NCBI RefSeq assembly: GCF_050436995.1
Contig: NC_134763.1
Span: forward strand, 11,279,001 to 11,343,000
From: Anticarsia gemmatalis
Lineage: Eukaryota > Arthropoda > Insecta > Lepidoptera > Erebidae
Direction of reading: 5' to 3'
Length of the DNA stretch: 64,000 bases
In this document: in pieces, positions 1-13,200 of the stretch
Layout of the letters: every line of letters starts with the position of its first letter
How positions within the stretch are numbered: the stretch's first letter is position 1
Notes under the pieces: generated by a model
What the model was told of the DNA's origin: nothing
Seen by the model: the letters and a program-made list of their open reading frames with translations, nothing else
Database searches by the model: none
Program-made: the position numbers and the translations under genes

Positions 1-2345
1 CCAACAGATTATCCTAGCTATGAAAGCGATCCCCGTTTTAATAACACTAAAAAACACCCGGCACAAAATGTTATATAAAATTAACTTTATTATGTTAACA
101 CTTACAAAATGAGTAAAGCAATTTTATAATCAGACTTTTAAACAAATATTTCATAACACTAAAAAGGGGCAATTTTCAGCAAAATTCACCCTCAATTTTC
201 ACCCGTTACCTAAAGAATTAGCATAAAAACTACATAGCCGTTAGCAGTATTTCAATCATTACCGTTTGACTAGAACCGTTACGAATTCAAATGTTTTTAA
301 CTTTTGCACAAAACTGGGCCGGACGGTGAAGTTGTAAGTTACATTTGAAACGAATTCGGCAATAGATATTTCAACAATGATTAAAAGTTAGCTAGGGTAG
401 CCTTTTACCCAACAAACTTTACGTCTAAAAACATAAAGTTCGATATACATTGCTGGCTTGCTTCACCATCTTTTTTGTTGGATGGAAGGAAAACAGCAAT
501 GGTTATCAAATTTGGGTTTTAGGTTTCGTGTTTTGGTGCCTTTTGAATGGGCTCGTTGAGTGTGCGAAGACTTTTGACGGACGTTTGCAATATTAAAGTT
601 AGTTGAGAACACAAGACAGTCCCTTAAAGAGGCCTTCAACTTTCTTACTTTGTTACACGTCGAGTTTGGACAACGTTGTGGAAAAATACGTGGAAATACT
701 AAAATTAGGGATACTAACGTTTTATTTGTAACGGGCAGTTGAGATAAGTGTCTGTATTTGAAGACTGACCAATGGCCATGTTTGCATAATTATAGTCTGT
801 GTACTGAAATGAGAAATGAAACGATGAGTTCATAAGGACTGATTACGGTGGGTAAAAATTATTATCTTATGCGTATTAAACAAAAACTGAAATACAGCAT
901 TGCAAGAAAACTCACATTTCTAAATCAATTTTAGTCAAAACTTTTGAACGTGATTTTTAAACTAGCCAGCTGGGAAATACCGTCAATATGAAAAAACTCG
1001 ACTAAAAACTCATAGCCATCGTTTTGACGATATTTTTATCAATCTATATCTAGTACAAAAATCAAAAATATAAACGCTAAAAAGCTGAAAACGCGTAACA
1101 GGCAGTAGGCAATAACTGGCAAGGTCTCTTGTATTATGCTAATATGACATGACATGTGGTTGCTGCCACGATCGTCGCCACAATACCGGGGAACACACGT
1201 AGTATTATCAAATTGAGAGATTTTAGGAACTATGTTACAATGTAACTTACTCGATTTCTTTGAAAAAGAGTGTGTTTTTTCGGCGGTCTTAATGCAAGGA
1301 TCTTTCCGAATGAGAAAGCTACGGACATTAGAATGGCTGTTTCCTACTACTATGGACTATAAACTCGGTAGATTTCGACAAATTCAGAGCAAAGAAATGA
1401 TCATTGATCAAAAGAAACTATTATTGCAGCAAGTTTTCAATGTAAAATTTTGTATTGGCGTAAGTATTTCAATTAATTCAAACCCCAACATATGAAGGAG
1501 AGCACACCACGTTAATGTAAAGAAAACATTCCCTGTTTTACTAAAATAGGTTTACTACACATAGTATATCATTAAAACGTTTGACCGGTAGTTCAAATAC
1601 TTGTGGTGAGGTGTCAAAGGTTGAGAAGATTAATAGTATTTTTAAAGACAACCATTTAAATTTTCTTTAAATTGGGGGTGAATGACCAGGAAATAGTTCT
1701 AGAAAGATTTATTAGGTTTTAACGTATTTCTTAATAATGATAGTGATTACTTTTTGTGTCAAATAGATACTTAAAACACGAAAATTATTATTTACCCCTA
1801 TAAATTACCAAATACCTTGACAAAAAAGCAAGGAATGCATTCCATCATTAGACACAAACCCGGATTCCTATGTACCAGTCAGATTCTCTGTTACTTACAT
1901 AAAGACAATTAAGCATCATATTTCAATAATATGAAAATAGCGAAATAAACTTATTTAGAAGCGTTCAAATATATCTCATACAAGTTCACGAAACTATAAA
2001 TAAATCCTCGTGAACTAAATCTTAGTACAATATATATTGTCTAACGCTTCAACACGAGCGTCTAAGTGTTTCAAATTACACAGCAGTCGTAATTGTTACA
2101 TTGGTACTACTTTGAAAGATCACACACTAAACGTTAGTTGTCTAGACTTGAGTAAGATGTAATTTGATATGGATATTATACTGCTTAGAAGGTTTATATG
2201 TTTGTAGTAAATTTGTTATGGGATTTTTATAGTATTTGCTTATGTAGTGCATTGGTAGTGAGTATCGGGTGCAACCCTAGGTAGACTTTATGTTGTTCAT
2301 GAGGTTTTTTGGCAAAAAAAATTATAAGTATGTCAGCTTAGTTTT
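1..2345. other. AT-rich unique DNA, no gene seen
   Basis: No open frame with coding character, no tRNA-like head and no familiar repeat wording was seen on either strand. The longest ATG-type frame, about 87 codons near 1.2-1.5 kb, has low-complexity composition and no recognisable motif, so I treat it as chance. The stretch is compatible with intron or intergenic sequence. Confidence 0.6.
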
Positions 2346-2603
2346 TTCTTTATGTTGGATTCGGCTTCCAGTTTCGCCGGATGCAGCTGATTACCAGTAT
2401 TTTACATAGAACGACTGCCTATTGGTCCTCCATAAACCAATTACCTAGGCTATAACTAGATACCTGTAGGTAAGACTGGTTGTCAATTATTCAAGCTTCT
2501 GGCTTCTAGGAAAGACTGTCAAAGATATTTGAAAATGACAGCTCGTACCTAAATTCTTACTTTCTTGCCACCCTTGTGCGCATTCCTTGGCCACCCTATC
2601 CAT
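2346..2603 (+). repeat. moth interspersed repeat 'N', left part
   Basis: The segment contains phrases such as 'cggatgcagctga', 'gaacgactgcctat' and 'gactggttgtcaa', followed by 'aaaatgacagctcg'. I recall this order of phrases from a repeat that is very common in noctuid genomes. The copy is degenerate and stops near 2600. Related pieces lie at 15.6 kb (the right part), 25.9 kb (the left edge) and 62.1 kb. The class is uncertain; a SINE or a non-autonomous DNA element are both possible. 'N' is my own label for cross-reference. Confidence 0.6.
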
Positions 2604-4223
2604 GATTATGCCTCGTCAATAAAACAGATTTAATTATTTATGTATACTCTCATCGACTTATCTTATTACACGGTCAATCACGGCACCTTTAGTGAAGTAG
2701 ATGGCAATATTTTTTCATTCAGTAGGTGTTGGCCAAGGCCGTATCTTAGCCCTGATTGAATTAACTACCTCCCTGGTGAGAGATTCATTGTCTACTCATT
2801 AGAACCCCACCGGAATTCTGAAGTTAAGCGACTATGTTTTATGGGGGGTAAAGGAAATTGGTAGGGAAAAATATTTTGATTTGAGATTCCCAGGGTTAGA
2901 ATGCTGGGAATCTTCGACTAGACTAGTTTTTGTTTTGATTTATAAAGAAGAGAAAATATCAAGAAGCATACTGGTCAGTAAAGTTCTTCGAATTTATCAC
3001 GTGCGTAGTATTCGTAACCAGTGGGCATGAAACCAAATGTAAATAAATCTGTATGAAGAATAAGAAGGTTTCAAATATTTTTCTACAAATTATGACTTAA
3101 ATATTAAATTAATAGATTTTTTTAACTTAAGATTTTTAGTAGCTTTTGGTTTTGCCAACACTCTTAAGTCAAGCGTGATGATTAATCAAATGTGTTAATC
3201 AACTGCTCAAGTGTAAAGCTATTACCAGTAATCAGAGAACGAGTATTAACCTAGCTAATAACTTCGCTCAACAACTAAACTTACAATCAAATCCAACAAT
3301 AGTAGATTTCGCACGGAAATACTGGGTATTTCGCGTACATTTTCACGTAGCGGATATTTGCAGTGGCGTTCTGCGTTCTCCTGTCAAACTATACTGCTTA
3401 TATTCAAAGGTTACGAGTACTTTGTGCTGGATATAGTTGGAAACGGTTTCCTAACAGATAAACGACGAGTTTTGGTGGATTTTGAAGGTGAAAAGTAGAA
3501 ATATTTGAAGTGTGAGTGAACAGAGATTTTTAGTGCGGGAAGATTGTTTGTTAGGGTATTTTTATGTAATAAATGCTTTTATAATAAGTATATGCTTAGA
3601 ATGATAGTGCTTATGCACTTATTAGTATTTTGTTATATAGCTATTTGGTTAAACGTTAAATGTAAAAGAATGAGTCAAAATGTATCTATTTCGAAAGTAT
3701 CTATTTGTTATTAAGACTTTTTTAAAGAAAAACAATAACACGAGGAAAATATGGCTTGTAGAGTACTTCGAAACATTTTTTCTTTCAGTTTAACTTTTTT
3801 CTAGAGTGACGACTCGTTAGTACTGAATATTCAAAATAATTCTTCGAATGCAAATGCCAATTTGGCTTTGATAATAATAATATAATTATGTTTTAAGGCA
3901 AAGATAATTAAATTTAAATTCATTAAATTAATGAAAGTCTCGTCAAAAAGCCTACTTCTCATTCAAAGTTGGTATGTCACGATGCAACAAAGGTTCCATA
4001 CATATACGCAACAACTACGTATAAACGTACACGCAAATTCAATTAATGTCGTAAATTCACGAGAAATTCGTGCCAGTTGCGCTCACAAACAGATGGAACA
4101 GGAAAACATGAATTGCTATACAACCTTTTTGACTAACTTTTGCCCATGACTTCGCCCATGTTAAAATTAACCCCGAGGTAAAAAAGTATCCTATGTAGTA
4201 TCCAGATTTTAAACTATTAATTT
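2604..4223. other. AT-rich unique DNA with one small hairpin
   Basis: No gene or known repeat was seen. A 10-bp perfect inverted repeat (agattcccag / ctgggaatct) lies at 2884-2893 and 2904-2913 with a 10-nt loop. It is GC-richer than its surroundings, but alone it is too short to assign to an element. Confidence 0.5.
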
Positions 4224-4334
4224 CCGGTTTCTGAGTACATTTAGCGGTAGTTTATCTATTGAATAGCGTTTTTTTAAGTGAATTTAAACCCTATTGAATA
4301 GATAAACTACCGCTTAATGTACCTCAAAAACCGG
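4224..4334. repeat. Foldback MITE-like element F, copy 1
   Basis: This 111-bp element is almost entirely two long inverted arms, 4224-4266 and 4291-4334, around a 24-nt A/T-rich loop. Both ends begin with 'ccgg', and each arm holds the core 'gcggtagtttatctatt'. A second copy at 44310-44419 shares the arms but has a different loop. No transposase or clear target-site duplication is visible, so calling it a MITE or foldback transposon is inference from structure and copy number. Confidence 0.75.
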
Positions 4335-5083
4335 CGGTAAGTCCATTTAATAGGTTTCGTGTGAAAAAATAAACATGCATATAAATCTATCTGTTGGCTA
4401 AAACTTTTGCGTTTAAACGACTATAAGGACTAATCGATCGTCCCGACATTGCCCAAAGTTTGACCAATTTGTACTTACATATTGAACAAACCTAATTTAT
4501 TAGGTAAAGTATAGTTTTTAAATAGAAGAACTAGGTATATTCAAATTAATTTTATGGTTCTGGAAATAATTAAACTTTACAAACATGTCATTCTGGCTTT
4601 ATGATTGGACATACAGCCTAAAAAGAGAACAAAATTTTGTCTATATACAAAAGCAGTTACAAAACCACGTTAACTATAACGACATTTATACCCACCTAAC
4701 ACCAAACTTAACTAAATATAACTTTAAATATATTAGCAAAAGAACCAACGCAAAGTAGGCACATTTATTTACAGGCCGGTAAGAATAAAAGGCTACACTT
4801 GGGCCTCCGTCAGAGTAACGAATGAGTGTTGAGATGGAAACACTGGGCTGAAGCTGAAATAACACTTATTTTTCTTCAAAATATATGTAATGATGCAAAG
4901 CCTGTGTATAATGGGCAGGAAAAAACAAATTATTTAAAGGAATAACTTGTTTTTGTGTATGTTAATTTTAAGAACAATCTGTATCTGTGCTATTTAGTTT
5001 ATTGTGCTATAATTCAAATGTTATAAAGCTAAATAGTTTTTTAGTTTGGACAACACAATCATATAAATCTTTTTATATAATAA
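4335..5083. other. AT-rich unique DNA, no gene seen
   Basis: Nothing recognisable was found here. It lies between foldback copy 1 and an RTE 3'-end remnant. There is no splice-bounded open frame and no tRNA-like motif. Confidence 0.5.
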
Positions 5084-5129
5084 TTACCCCTTCTCGTTCG
5101 GAATCCTTTCCCAGCAGTGGGTCAGTAAA
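5084..5129 (+). repeat. RTE-type LINE/SINE 3'-end remnant
   Basis: The phrases 'ccttctcgttcggaa' and 'cccagcagtgggtcag' match the 3' end shared by RTE-clade LINEs and their SINE partners in Lepidoptera, where the usual form is '...cccagcagtgggacagtaa'. Only about 45 bp survive and no coding part is attached, so it is a severely 5'-truncated or decayed copy. Confidence 0.55.
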
Positions 5130-7078
5130 AAGGAGAATATTTCTCTTTCAGCACCAAGGTTTTAAACGCTTATGGTTCAGAACTTTATTTATCGTATGAT
5201 TAGAGTAAAATTAGTATCTAAGATGTTGAAAAAATCTCTAGCCCTTTGACGCTACTTGACAAATGCTATCTTAGCAGACAACAAATTACGAAGAATTTTG
5301 ACTCACATAGGAAACTAAACTGTTATATTTTGTCCAACCGTCAGAAGAACGAAGACTGTAATTATGATAATGCTTGTCTTAAGGATTACTTGCATATCGA
5401 ACCGATTTAGACAAAGTTAGCCATTGCGATATCTTCCTAAAGAAAACACACTTACTTTTGCATAAAACTCGACGAAGCAAGCAACCGTTAGCTACCCAGT
5501 TTAGTAACCAGTGTATTATAAACTCAAAACATTATAGGTACAAACGTCTTAGATATGAACAAATATGTATTTTAGACAACGAACACTACAAAGTGTTACT
5601 TTATACTTGAAAAGTAATAGTTTGTTGTACAAGAGTGCCGCATCGCAACATAGCGGACATGTTTTCAAAAATAAATACACATTTTCGTGAAAACTTTTAA
5701 AATCTCTAAATACTATATTGTCTTAAGTAGGTATAGCATATGTTTGACAAAGTTTGAGTCTATATTTACAGTCTTTTGTACGGACTGTAAAAGTAAAACT
5801 CGGATTGTAAAGCCACCTCTCGTATTAAAATATTCTAGCTCTTGTCCTACGAATTAGTAAATACAATGCAAGATTCACGACTGATGGAAGTATACGTCAT
5901 TCAAACTTAGGAACATCAGTAACCTGCAGACATAGACAGTTCATGGTGATCAGTTTAAGTCAATTTTAGTTGCCTTTAAAAAATGGGAACTACATAGGAT
6001 TGTAAAGAAAAATCTAGAATAATGAGGCATGCTAAGATACATTAGGTTGTTGGACTATATTGTAGCTACTGCTAGAGTCTAATAGATGTGACACAAATAA
6101 ACAAAATAGTTTTCAAAACCGTCTTGTATTTTTCGAAATTTCCACTTTCGAACAAACAAAATGACTCTACATCTTTAATACACATTTTGACTCTACATTC
6201 TGTAGAAGTTAGCATTCCTTTACTCGGAAGCACAAGAAAAACAATTCAACATTTTTATATTCGCTACCACGATAGTCACACGATTCTCAAAATTGCTAGC
6301 AAAAAATACTCCGGGCACTCTCACATCGACGTCAAAAATCCACGAAAAAATATTTTCAGTATTTTTGTTAGATAAAATAAAAATATAGCGAGTAAATTAA
6401 CTTAGTTCGGTAGCAAAGGCTCAAAGTGAATGCGTGAACTATAAACAAGGATGGAATTAAAATACATACACCAAATAATTCGATTTTTTTACATATATTT
6501 TTTGGTGAATACTCAGAAATTTGTGGTAGAGGTATTTTTGTGGACAAATTATTTCAAATTTAGATACTGTGTGGTAAAATATAACGATTGATTTGTCTTT
6601 GAGTCGTTTCATTTTAGATAAGAATAAATATTATTTGATAAGTTCTTTATAAATGCACGATTTCGGTTGATATTTTTGCCTCTAGTTTATTACTTATTAT
6701 TCACCAAAAATATTAATGGCCCCAAACTGAATCAAAACAGTTTATTATTATGGAGTATGTAGAAATTGGCCTATTGAAGTCAACTGAGCCTGGACAGCGA
6801 CCCTGGCAAGATCTAGTTAATATATTAAAATATTACATCTGTAGGGAGTGTACCGACACCACTAATCCACCTACACCCATTAGAAAGAGGCGTGATATTA
6901 TAATATTTTTAATCCGGGATCAATATAAAAAAAACCTAATAAAAATGTTAAATTCTAAAGAATGTAAGAGTAAAAATAAATTCAACAAAGCTTCCAATCA
7001 ACTTAACAAATACAAAAACAAACTCTACATTAGTATATTACACGAAAAAAAGTACAAATAACTCTACAGAACAAAGTG
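5130..7078. other. AT-rich unique DNA, small hairpin near 5.77 kb
   Basis: No gene or familiar repeat was seen. A 9-bp inverted repeat (tttacagtc / gactgtaaa) lies at 5765-5773 and 5783-5791. The open frames near 6.1 and 6.75 kb (95 and 103 codons) are rich in Lys, Asn and Ile from AT-rich codons and carry no motif, so I judge them chance. Confidence 0.5.
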
Positions 7079-7134
7079 CTCTACCATCTGTACGAACTGT
7101 ACGATCTCTACGATCGCTCTACGGTCTCTACATT
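7079..7134. repeat. 9-bp minisatellite, six units
   Basis: Six degenerate copies of a 9-bp unit run head to tail: ctctaccat, ctgtacgaa, ctgtacgat, ctctacgat, then a 2-bp insertion (cg), then ctctacggt and ctctacatt. The period is a multiple of three, so in one frame it reads as repeated Leu-Tyr-X. That frame is open for roughly 60 codons between stops but has no ATG, so there is no good case for coding. The GC content is higher than in the flanks. Confidence 0.8.
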
Positions 7135-7957
7135 ACTACACACAAACATCACGGTCGATTTAGCTAAGTACGCAGCTCTAAGTAGTTGTACGCGAGTGTA
7201 CTCTTCACTCGATGAGCGATAGAGATGTCTCTATCCGGTTTAAGACGGCTATGGAAATGAATGTCGGAGTACAGGCGAGGCCAAAATTGTTTTTGGTTCA
7301 TTTTATTTTTATTTGTGTTGGTTTTTAGCTGATTAAACTAAGTTAAAATGATAGTTCAAGTGTGAGTTAATTTACTTTTAATAATCCATTGTAAATAAAG
7401 TAGTAGAATATTCCAATAAATAAATTCAAGTAATTTTACTAAAAAATAAAAGTTGTGCTTCTAGAAATTTTTTGTGCTAAATTAAGTTAGTTTGTTAAAC
7501 TTATATATTTACTGGGGTCTGATTTTGAGGAACAAAATGCTTGACCAATCGAACAATCATCCGTCTATTCCGGTTATCTTAATATTTTCATTCCTTTTTT
7601 TTGCTTCAGCACTCATCAAAAGAAAGATCTTTAAACCAAAAGCATTTACGAATAAGAAATATCAACAACATATACGAAGAACGAGAATCAAGGGCTCATA
7701 TAAATCGACAATCATTCCACTTTTTACAATCACAACTCCCACCAAACATAAACGTTAACACAACAATGAAACATTACAAAAATCTGTACAAATATAAAAC
7801 AAATTCAGTGCATATTTACTTCTCTCACAATCCACTATCTCGAAACGTATACTTTTACAGTCCTTAGGAACTCGTAAACCCGTCACTTGATTGCCACTTG
7901 CGAGTTGTATCGCTCTCTGTATTCATGCCTTATATTTGCATAATTTATAAGCCTGCT
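7135..7957. other. Unique DNA, no gene seen
   Basis: The first 150 bp downstream of the minisatellite are richer in CpG than the surroundings. The remainder is A/T-rich. Two overlapping 88-codon frames near 7.5-7.87 kb share no motif with known proteins and overlap each other in different frames, so they are taken as chance. Confidence 0.45.
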
Positions 7958-8372
7958 TGCTGACCCGCCCAGCTTTGCCTGTGCCAAAAAGTTTCATAAT
8001 TTCAGCTGCTGAGCAAATTTTTCGAAAATAAGTTGCGATTTTGTGCGCTTGGCTAGTGTAACATTGGCCGAGACGTCAAGAAATGCAAGGTAAACATAAA
8101 TTTGCGATAAGAAGCTTATTAGAAATATAACTAGCTTGCAACGGGCAGAATAATCTGCGACAAAACAATATTGAGTTAAATGGAAGTTCGTGTTAATTCT
8201 CATACATTATAAGATAGTTACCAATTTTAAGAAGAATTTTTCTTCATCTAGATCCATTCAATATTTAATCATAAATAAATCGATTGAACAGTTTTTAACG
8301 ATCTATAAAAAAGACTCCTACAATCGGCTCAGTGGTTTAGTGAAAACGTAACAGACAGACGGACTTAACAAT
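7958..8372. repeat. Possible Helitron/HINE remnants
   Basis: Two short pieces resemble moth Helitron-like elements. Around 7958-7986 the text 'ctgacccgcccagctttgcc' recalls the minus-strand end 'agctgacccgcgcaacttcgc'. Around 8280-8372 the phrase 'cggctcagtggtttagtg' followed by 'cagacagacgg' recalls the internal part of such elements on the plus strand. The sequence between them shows nothing further. Both are short and degenerate. Confidence 0.35.
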
Positions 8373-9282
8373 ATTAGTATGGAGTTTTCTGTAAGAATTT
8401 CCTGAAAAAATCATAAAATGTTCGCGTTGATTGCAGCAAGAGATCGTTTGTGAAGAGAGTCATTTAGCTTCCCTTTTTTTGGAATTCAGGTTGTTGTTTG
8501 TAATTTATTTATGTCTTGGGTGTTCTTAGGTTTATGTTTATTTACTAATGCTATTTTGTTGTTGACCTTTTGTTAACTTATGTTGTTAGACTAAAGAATT
8601 TGATACTGAAAGATTTTTAGTTAAAGTTCTTTCAATTTAATATGTCATTTATGTACTAACTCCTTTCCGCTTCATTTCTAGCGGTTTAAAGACAAAAAAA
8701 TATCTTTATTTGTTAATTTTGTCATATAATCTACCAATTTCCATTAGAAAGAAAAAAAGAGCAGGAAACATTGCAAACAAACTTTTGCATTAATAATATT
8801 GCGTAGATGTTTTTAGAACGTTGTTCAGTATTGATGTAAAGATGGTATCAATCACAAAATTTAAAAGACAAATTCTCTGGAATACGATAATGTTAATACA
8901 AAATTTTCATTAATATATTTCTTCCGTCTTGTATTACATCTATATTACTTCCTCCAAATAAAAATATAACGAGCGTTCTTCTCCATTACAACTCGACAAT
9001 TCAAATAAAACAAAAGAAAACCAGATATAATGTTCAAATATTTTTACTATCAATTTAGCCACAAGATGAGTCCAAAGAGGCTGAATTTACGACATTCGTC
9101 TACATCACTTCCGACGCTTCCGTTGTTCCACGCAGAATAAATAATCCCATCACAAATATAAATGTTGAAGGAGAGCCAAAGTTGGTTGATAAGTTCACCC
9201 ACCAAGCTGATATCAAAATGGACGGAAAGTCTTACATATAATGTATTTACTCCGATGAGATAATTGAGGATATACATACATG
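8373..9282. other. AT-rich unique DNA, no gene seen
   Basis: No motif, tRNA-like box or familiar repeat phrase was noticed in this stretch. Confidence 0.45.
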
Positions 9283-9415
9283 CATGAAATCACGCCTTCT
9301 TTCCAAAGAAGGAGCCAGAGATGAGAACACCACTTGGTTCGATCCTTTTAAACTTCCTTTCATTCACGTTTTCATACAGGACCGCCGCTTACAAATACGA
9401 CCTGACGTTATTCAA
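9283..9415. repeat. Moth interspersed repeat fragment
   Basis: The phrases 'aatcacgccttctttcc', 'ccacttggttcgatcc' and 'caggaccgccgctt' follow the order of a repeat I recall from noctuid genomes (usual opening 'cacgcctttttcccgaaggggtaggcag'). Here it is a diverged fragment of about 130 bp. Orientation and class are not certain. Confidence 0.5.
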
Positions 9416-10107
9416 CACATCACTGCTGTGATATATACATAATTTACGATATATATAAGCCTAAGGTAATTACTAGATTCCGATTTTACCGGCGAAATGT
9501 GCAAGTAAAAGTCAAAATGGTTCATTAATACACACGGATTTGCTCAACAACTTTCTCCAAACCTTGGCTCAATACGCCACCGCGTGCCTATCTTATTTGT
9601 TTTTGATTTATAGGCTAAGTTTGATACAAGACGAGTTGACAAGAGTTGAATTACCAAGGTGACATGGTTTAAGAAAAGTATGGGGGCAGAGGAAATCTAA
9701 TTTAAGAGTTTCTTCTACCGGTAGCGGAAGGCGGAGGAGGACTTTAAATACTTTGATTCTACGAAAATAGGTGAGAAAAGTCTAGTGGGCGGTTTTAATG
9801 TGATATTTTAAAATTGTAGCAGACTAGTTACACAATTAACACAGGCTAAAACAGTCAATTCTATGCTTTATTTTTGTGAAAGTAGGCTCAGTTCAACTAC
9901 TGCTATGTTGTTAGATTTTGTCCATAACAATCATTATAATAATGATGCAAAGGTAAGTTTACCTTTTACGCTGTAACTGCTTAACTGCTGAAACAACTTG
10001 AATGTAATTTAGCATGGGCAAAGTTGAAGACCCAGAGTAGAACAAAGGCTACATATTTATAAAATAAATCCTTAAGTGACTTATATAGGGAATAAAATTT
10101 TGCATGC
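9416..10107. other. AT-rich unique DNA, no gene seen
   Basis: Nothing recognisable was found apart from a purine-rich patch near 9.72-9.75 kb. There is no open frame with coding character. Confidence 0.45.
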
Positions 10108-10220
10108 GACCAATGATAGCCCAATGGTTTAAAAGTGCACGTCCCGCACAAGTGGTCGACGTTTCGTACCCGAGGCAATAAAAAGAGATCCTTGCCCAGC
10201 AGTGGGACATTTAAGGGTTA
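10108..10220 (+). repeat. SINE type C, internally deleted
   Basis: A degenerate tRNA-like head (box A-like 'tgatagcccaatggttt', box B-like 'cgtttcgtacccg') is followed almost directly by the RTE-type 3' end 'cttgcccagcagtgggac'. In fuller copies, such as the one at 19.2 kb, a body of about 140 bp separates the two parts, so this copy has lost its middle. The shared 3' end is what lets such SINEs borrow RTE reverse transcriptase, by established SINE/LINE partnership. Confidence 0.65.
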
Positions 10221-13200
10221 AATTTATAAAATTCTGTGATAAAATATTTGCTAGCTACCTTTTGGTACAGCTTCTGTACATTTTACAGCCTCGAATATTG
10301 TAAATTATGTACAACATCTGTCACTAAGGCCAATTATTTTAAATCAATGGAATCCATTTACGCGACTGTGAGACATATTACTTCAATATTAATTTGAATA
10401 TATTATCTTGTACGTATCGATTCGGGGAGATATAAATTAATGTACGTACATATATATCACAATATATCACGTGTATACAATGATTCATCTGATCTAATGT
10501 GTCTATTGTGATCTTTGGTGAATGTTCACTTCGTATTCTATGTAACTGTTTCCGTTCTAGGAATCATCTTGTTGCCTCCGATATATACAAATGATATTTT
10601 TTCATTAATTACCAATTGATGTTTGCTTTCAGAGTTTAAGTAGTCTATGTTAGTTTCCATGTTTTCGACTATTCCTTTTCAACTTTTTTGTCGTGAAACA
10701 GTAACAGACGTACGCACACATTTTCGCATTTATATTATTAATGTATTATGCAAACGTTAACTATATTTTTTTGCACCATAAAATGCTGCAAGTGACTATG
10801 GTTACCCAAACAAAATTTCAATTTTTCTACCACAACTAATCCTCAAGTCAACACAACCCTTGTAAAATCGGAAACCCGAAACATCAAAAATCAGCACCCA
10901 ATTCGCAGCGTCAACCGCAAGGACAGTACAAATAGGTCCAATAGTTAACGGGCACATATTCCCCGGTTAGAGGCCGCAGTACCCAGTACACGTTACGTAA
11001 CATTTTATGATGTTCCGGCCCAGCGGTCGCGCTCCGGAGGTCATTATCCATTGCTTTCCCACTTTCTCTCTTCCTTGTTTCAAATGTTGTTTTGTCAGAA
11101 AATTTTTCGGCCATCACCGTTCGTTGCGATACTTAGTGATTTCCGGATCTGTTACAATTTTTACGATGTACCCGAGGCGTTGGTTTTGTTGGTCCCATAT
11201 TTATTTTGATTTAATTTACTTTTTGTTGGTCTGTTGTTGTTCGACTCATATCGAAAAGTTAGTAAGATTGTTAAGTTTTGTGTGAACGTTTTAGAAAGAT
11301 GTCCAATTTCTAATACGTTTAAGTTTAACTAAGGGCTCGGCTAAACTTATTTCACCAAGAAAAAATTATAGACCGAATTACCATTTGCTGTTCATATTCA
11401 AAAACAGAAAGGAATGCACAAGAAAAAATAGACAACGTCACATTTTTTATCAATTTTTAAAAAGACTATGATCTCGACGTACACTATTTATAGGTACTAA
11501 AGCAACAAGTTTCTGTAAAAATATATCTCTACTCACACAATGCACTTACTATGAGCAATAAGAATCTCAATAAAATGTTACCAAAAACATATTTTTCTAT
11601 AGACAACGTCGCGAACCGGTAGCGCACTCATAAAATCTTAACCGACCCTTTGCCCTTTAAGATCGTCGATCAGTAACTTGTTTGATGTTCGCTATCGAAT
11701 TTTCTGTTCTCATTCATGAAATTACAATACCTTTAATCTGCGGATCGATAGAAGCTTCCCGGATAAGGTGTTATACAGACCTGCGATTTTTTCTACGCGT
11801 ATACGTCATACGTACTACACACGCGCTTCAGAAAATCGGACTTGCGTAAATATTTTATCGTCTTTGGTCGAAACTGTAGTCGTTAATCGGTATCAATATA
11901 TATTATATGCGCGTGGACGACCTGTACTAGATGCGCATGCGGCAATAGTCGCGTAAATCACGCTTTTAAAAACGACTTTCGCAAATAAAACGCTGGTCTG
12001 CAACCGTTCTTAAGGGAATAGGTGGTGTAACAATGGGTTCCTTCATGTTCTTAGAAACGGTGCTTTGTTCAAAACCCCCTCTATCATGTTATTAACATAT
12101 TGTTTTACGTGAACTAGTTTGTGATGAAGTTTCAACACGTTCTTTAGCGGTTAGACGATATTTTCATGGTAATGCATATTGTTAAGGCTTAGACAACGTT
12201 ACTTATATAAATGAAGTATGTTATTTTAATTAATTTTTGAATTTATTTTGTTTTTTTTTTTATAAGATTGTTGTAGCAGAGCGATGTTTATAAAAGAAGT
12301 TAATTAGTAAGGGATTACAATAATTGTCTTCAAAAATGTTTCGGTGTTGCACAAGGAAGCATGTTTAGACCTTAAATAACTGCCTATAAAAAACACACTT
12401 TTTAACGGAAGCCTGAACTAAATTATTGGTATATTGATTTAAAGACGAATATTTTTATTTTTGGTACAGTATAAATGACAAAGTAACAAGTATTATAAAG
12501 TTAAATAATGTAATCTTGTGGGAGATTCTTGAAGTAGATCTTAGGTTTGAAGTTACTTTGGTTGTTCTAACTTTCAATGCCTATTTCTGTAGCGGGAGTG
12601 CGTGATATTTTTACGTTCTATTTTCTGCTCAGTAAATTGATTTTATTATTGAGAATTTTATATAAACTTCAGCGAATTCTGTGAAATATAATCATCAATC
12701 TCAACTAAATAGTGTGGGAATAAAACAAAATTGATCACCGACTTTCATCTGAATGTTAGATGTTCACGGAACTTTGCATTTCGACGGAATAAATATTTTA
12801 GGGGTAATACTTCATATGGTGGAACAAACTATAGTGAATATACAATTGCTAGTTCAATTCCCAAGCAAAAGCGTGTTATTGAGAAAGAAAAGCAACAAAC
12901 CGACCACATATTTTAGTTATAGGGCTGCAACCGTAATTTCTATAATTTTTTGTTTTTGCTCTTCAGTCCATGCCTTAACCTCTTTATTCATAAACGGGAT
13001 TAATGGTACTTTTTATTACTTAATAGTTATAAGCCAGTAATAACACAATGGGTGTCATGTTAAAAAGTATTTTCAATGTTTATACAACCCATATGTACCC
13101 GTCGTCGAATTCATTACCAATATCAACAATATCTATTTGATCTTTATTATCAGTTAAATACAATAAATATACTAAAAGCAAAGCACTTTTGTTCCCGACT

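Noticed and set aside
6750..7061. 103-codon frame ending in Lys/Asn-rich sequence
   Set aside because: The composition follows the AT-rich DNA, and no domain or signal peptide is visible.
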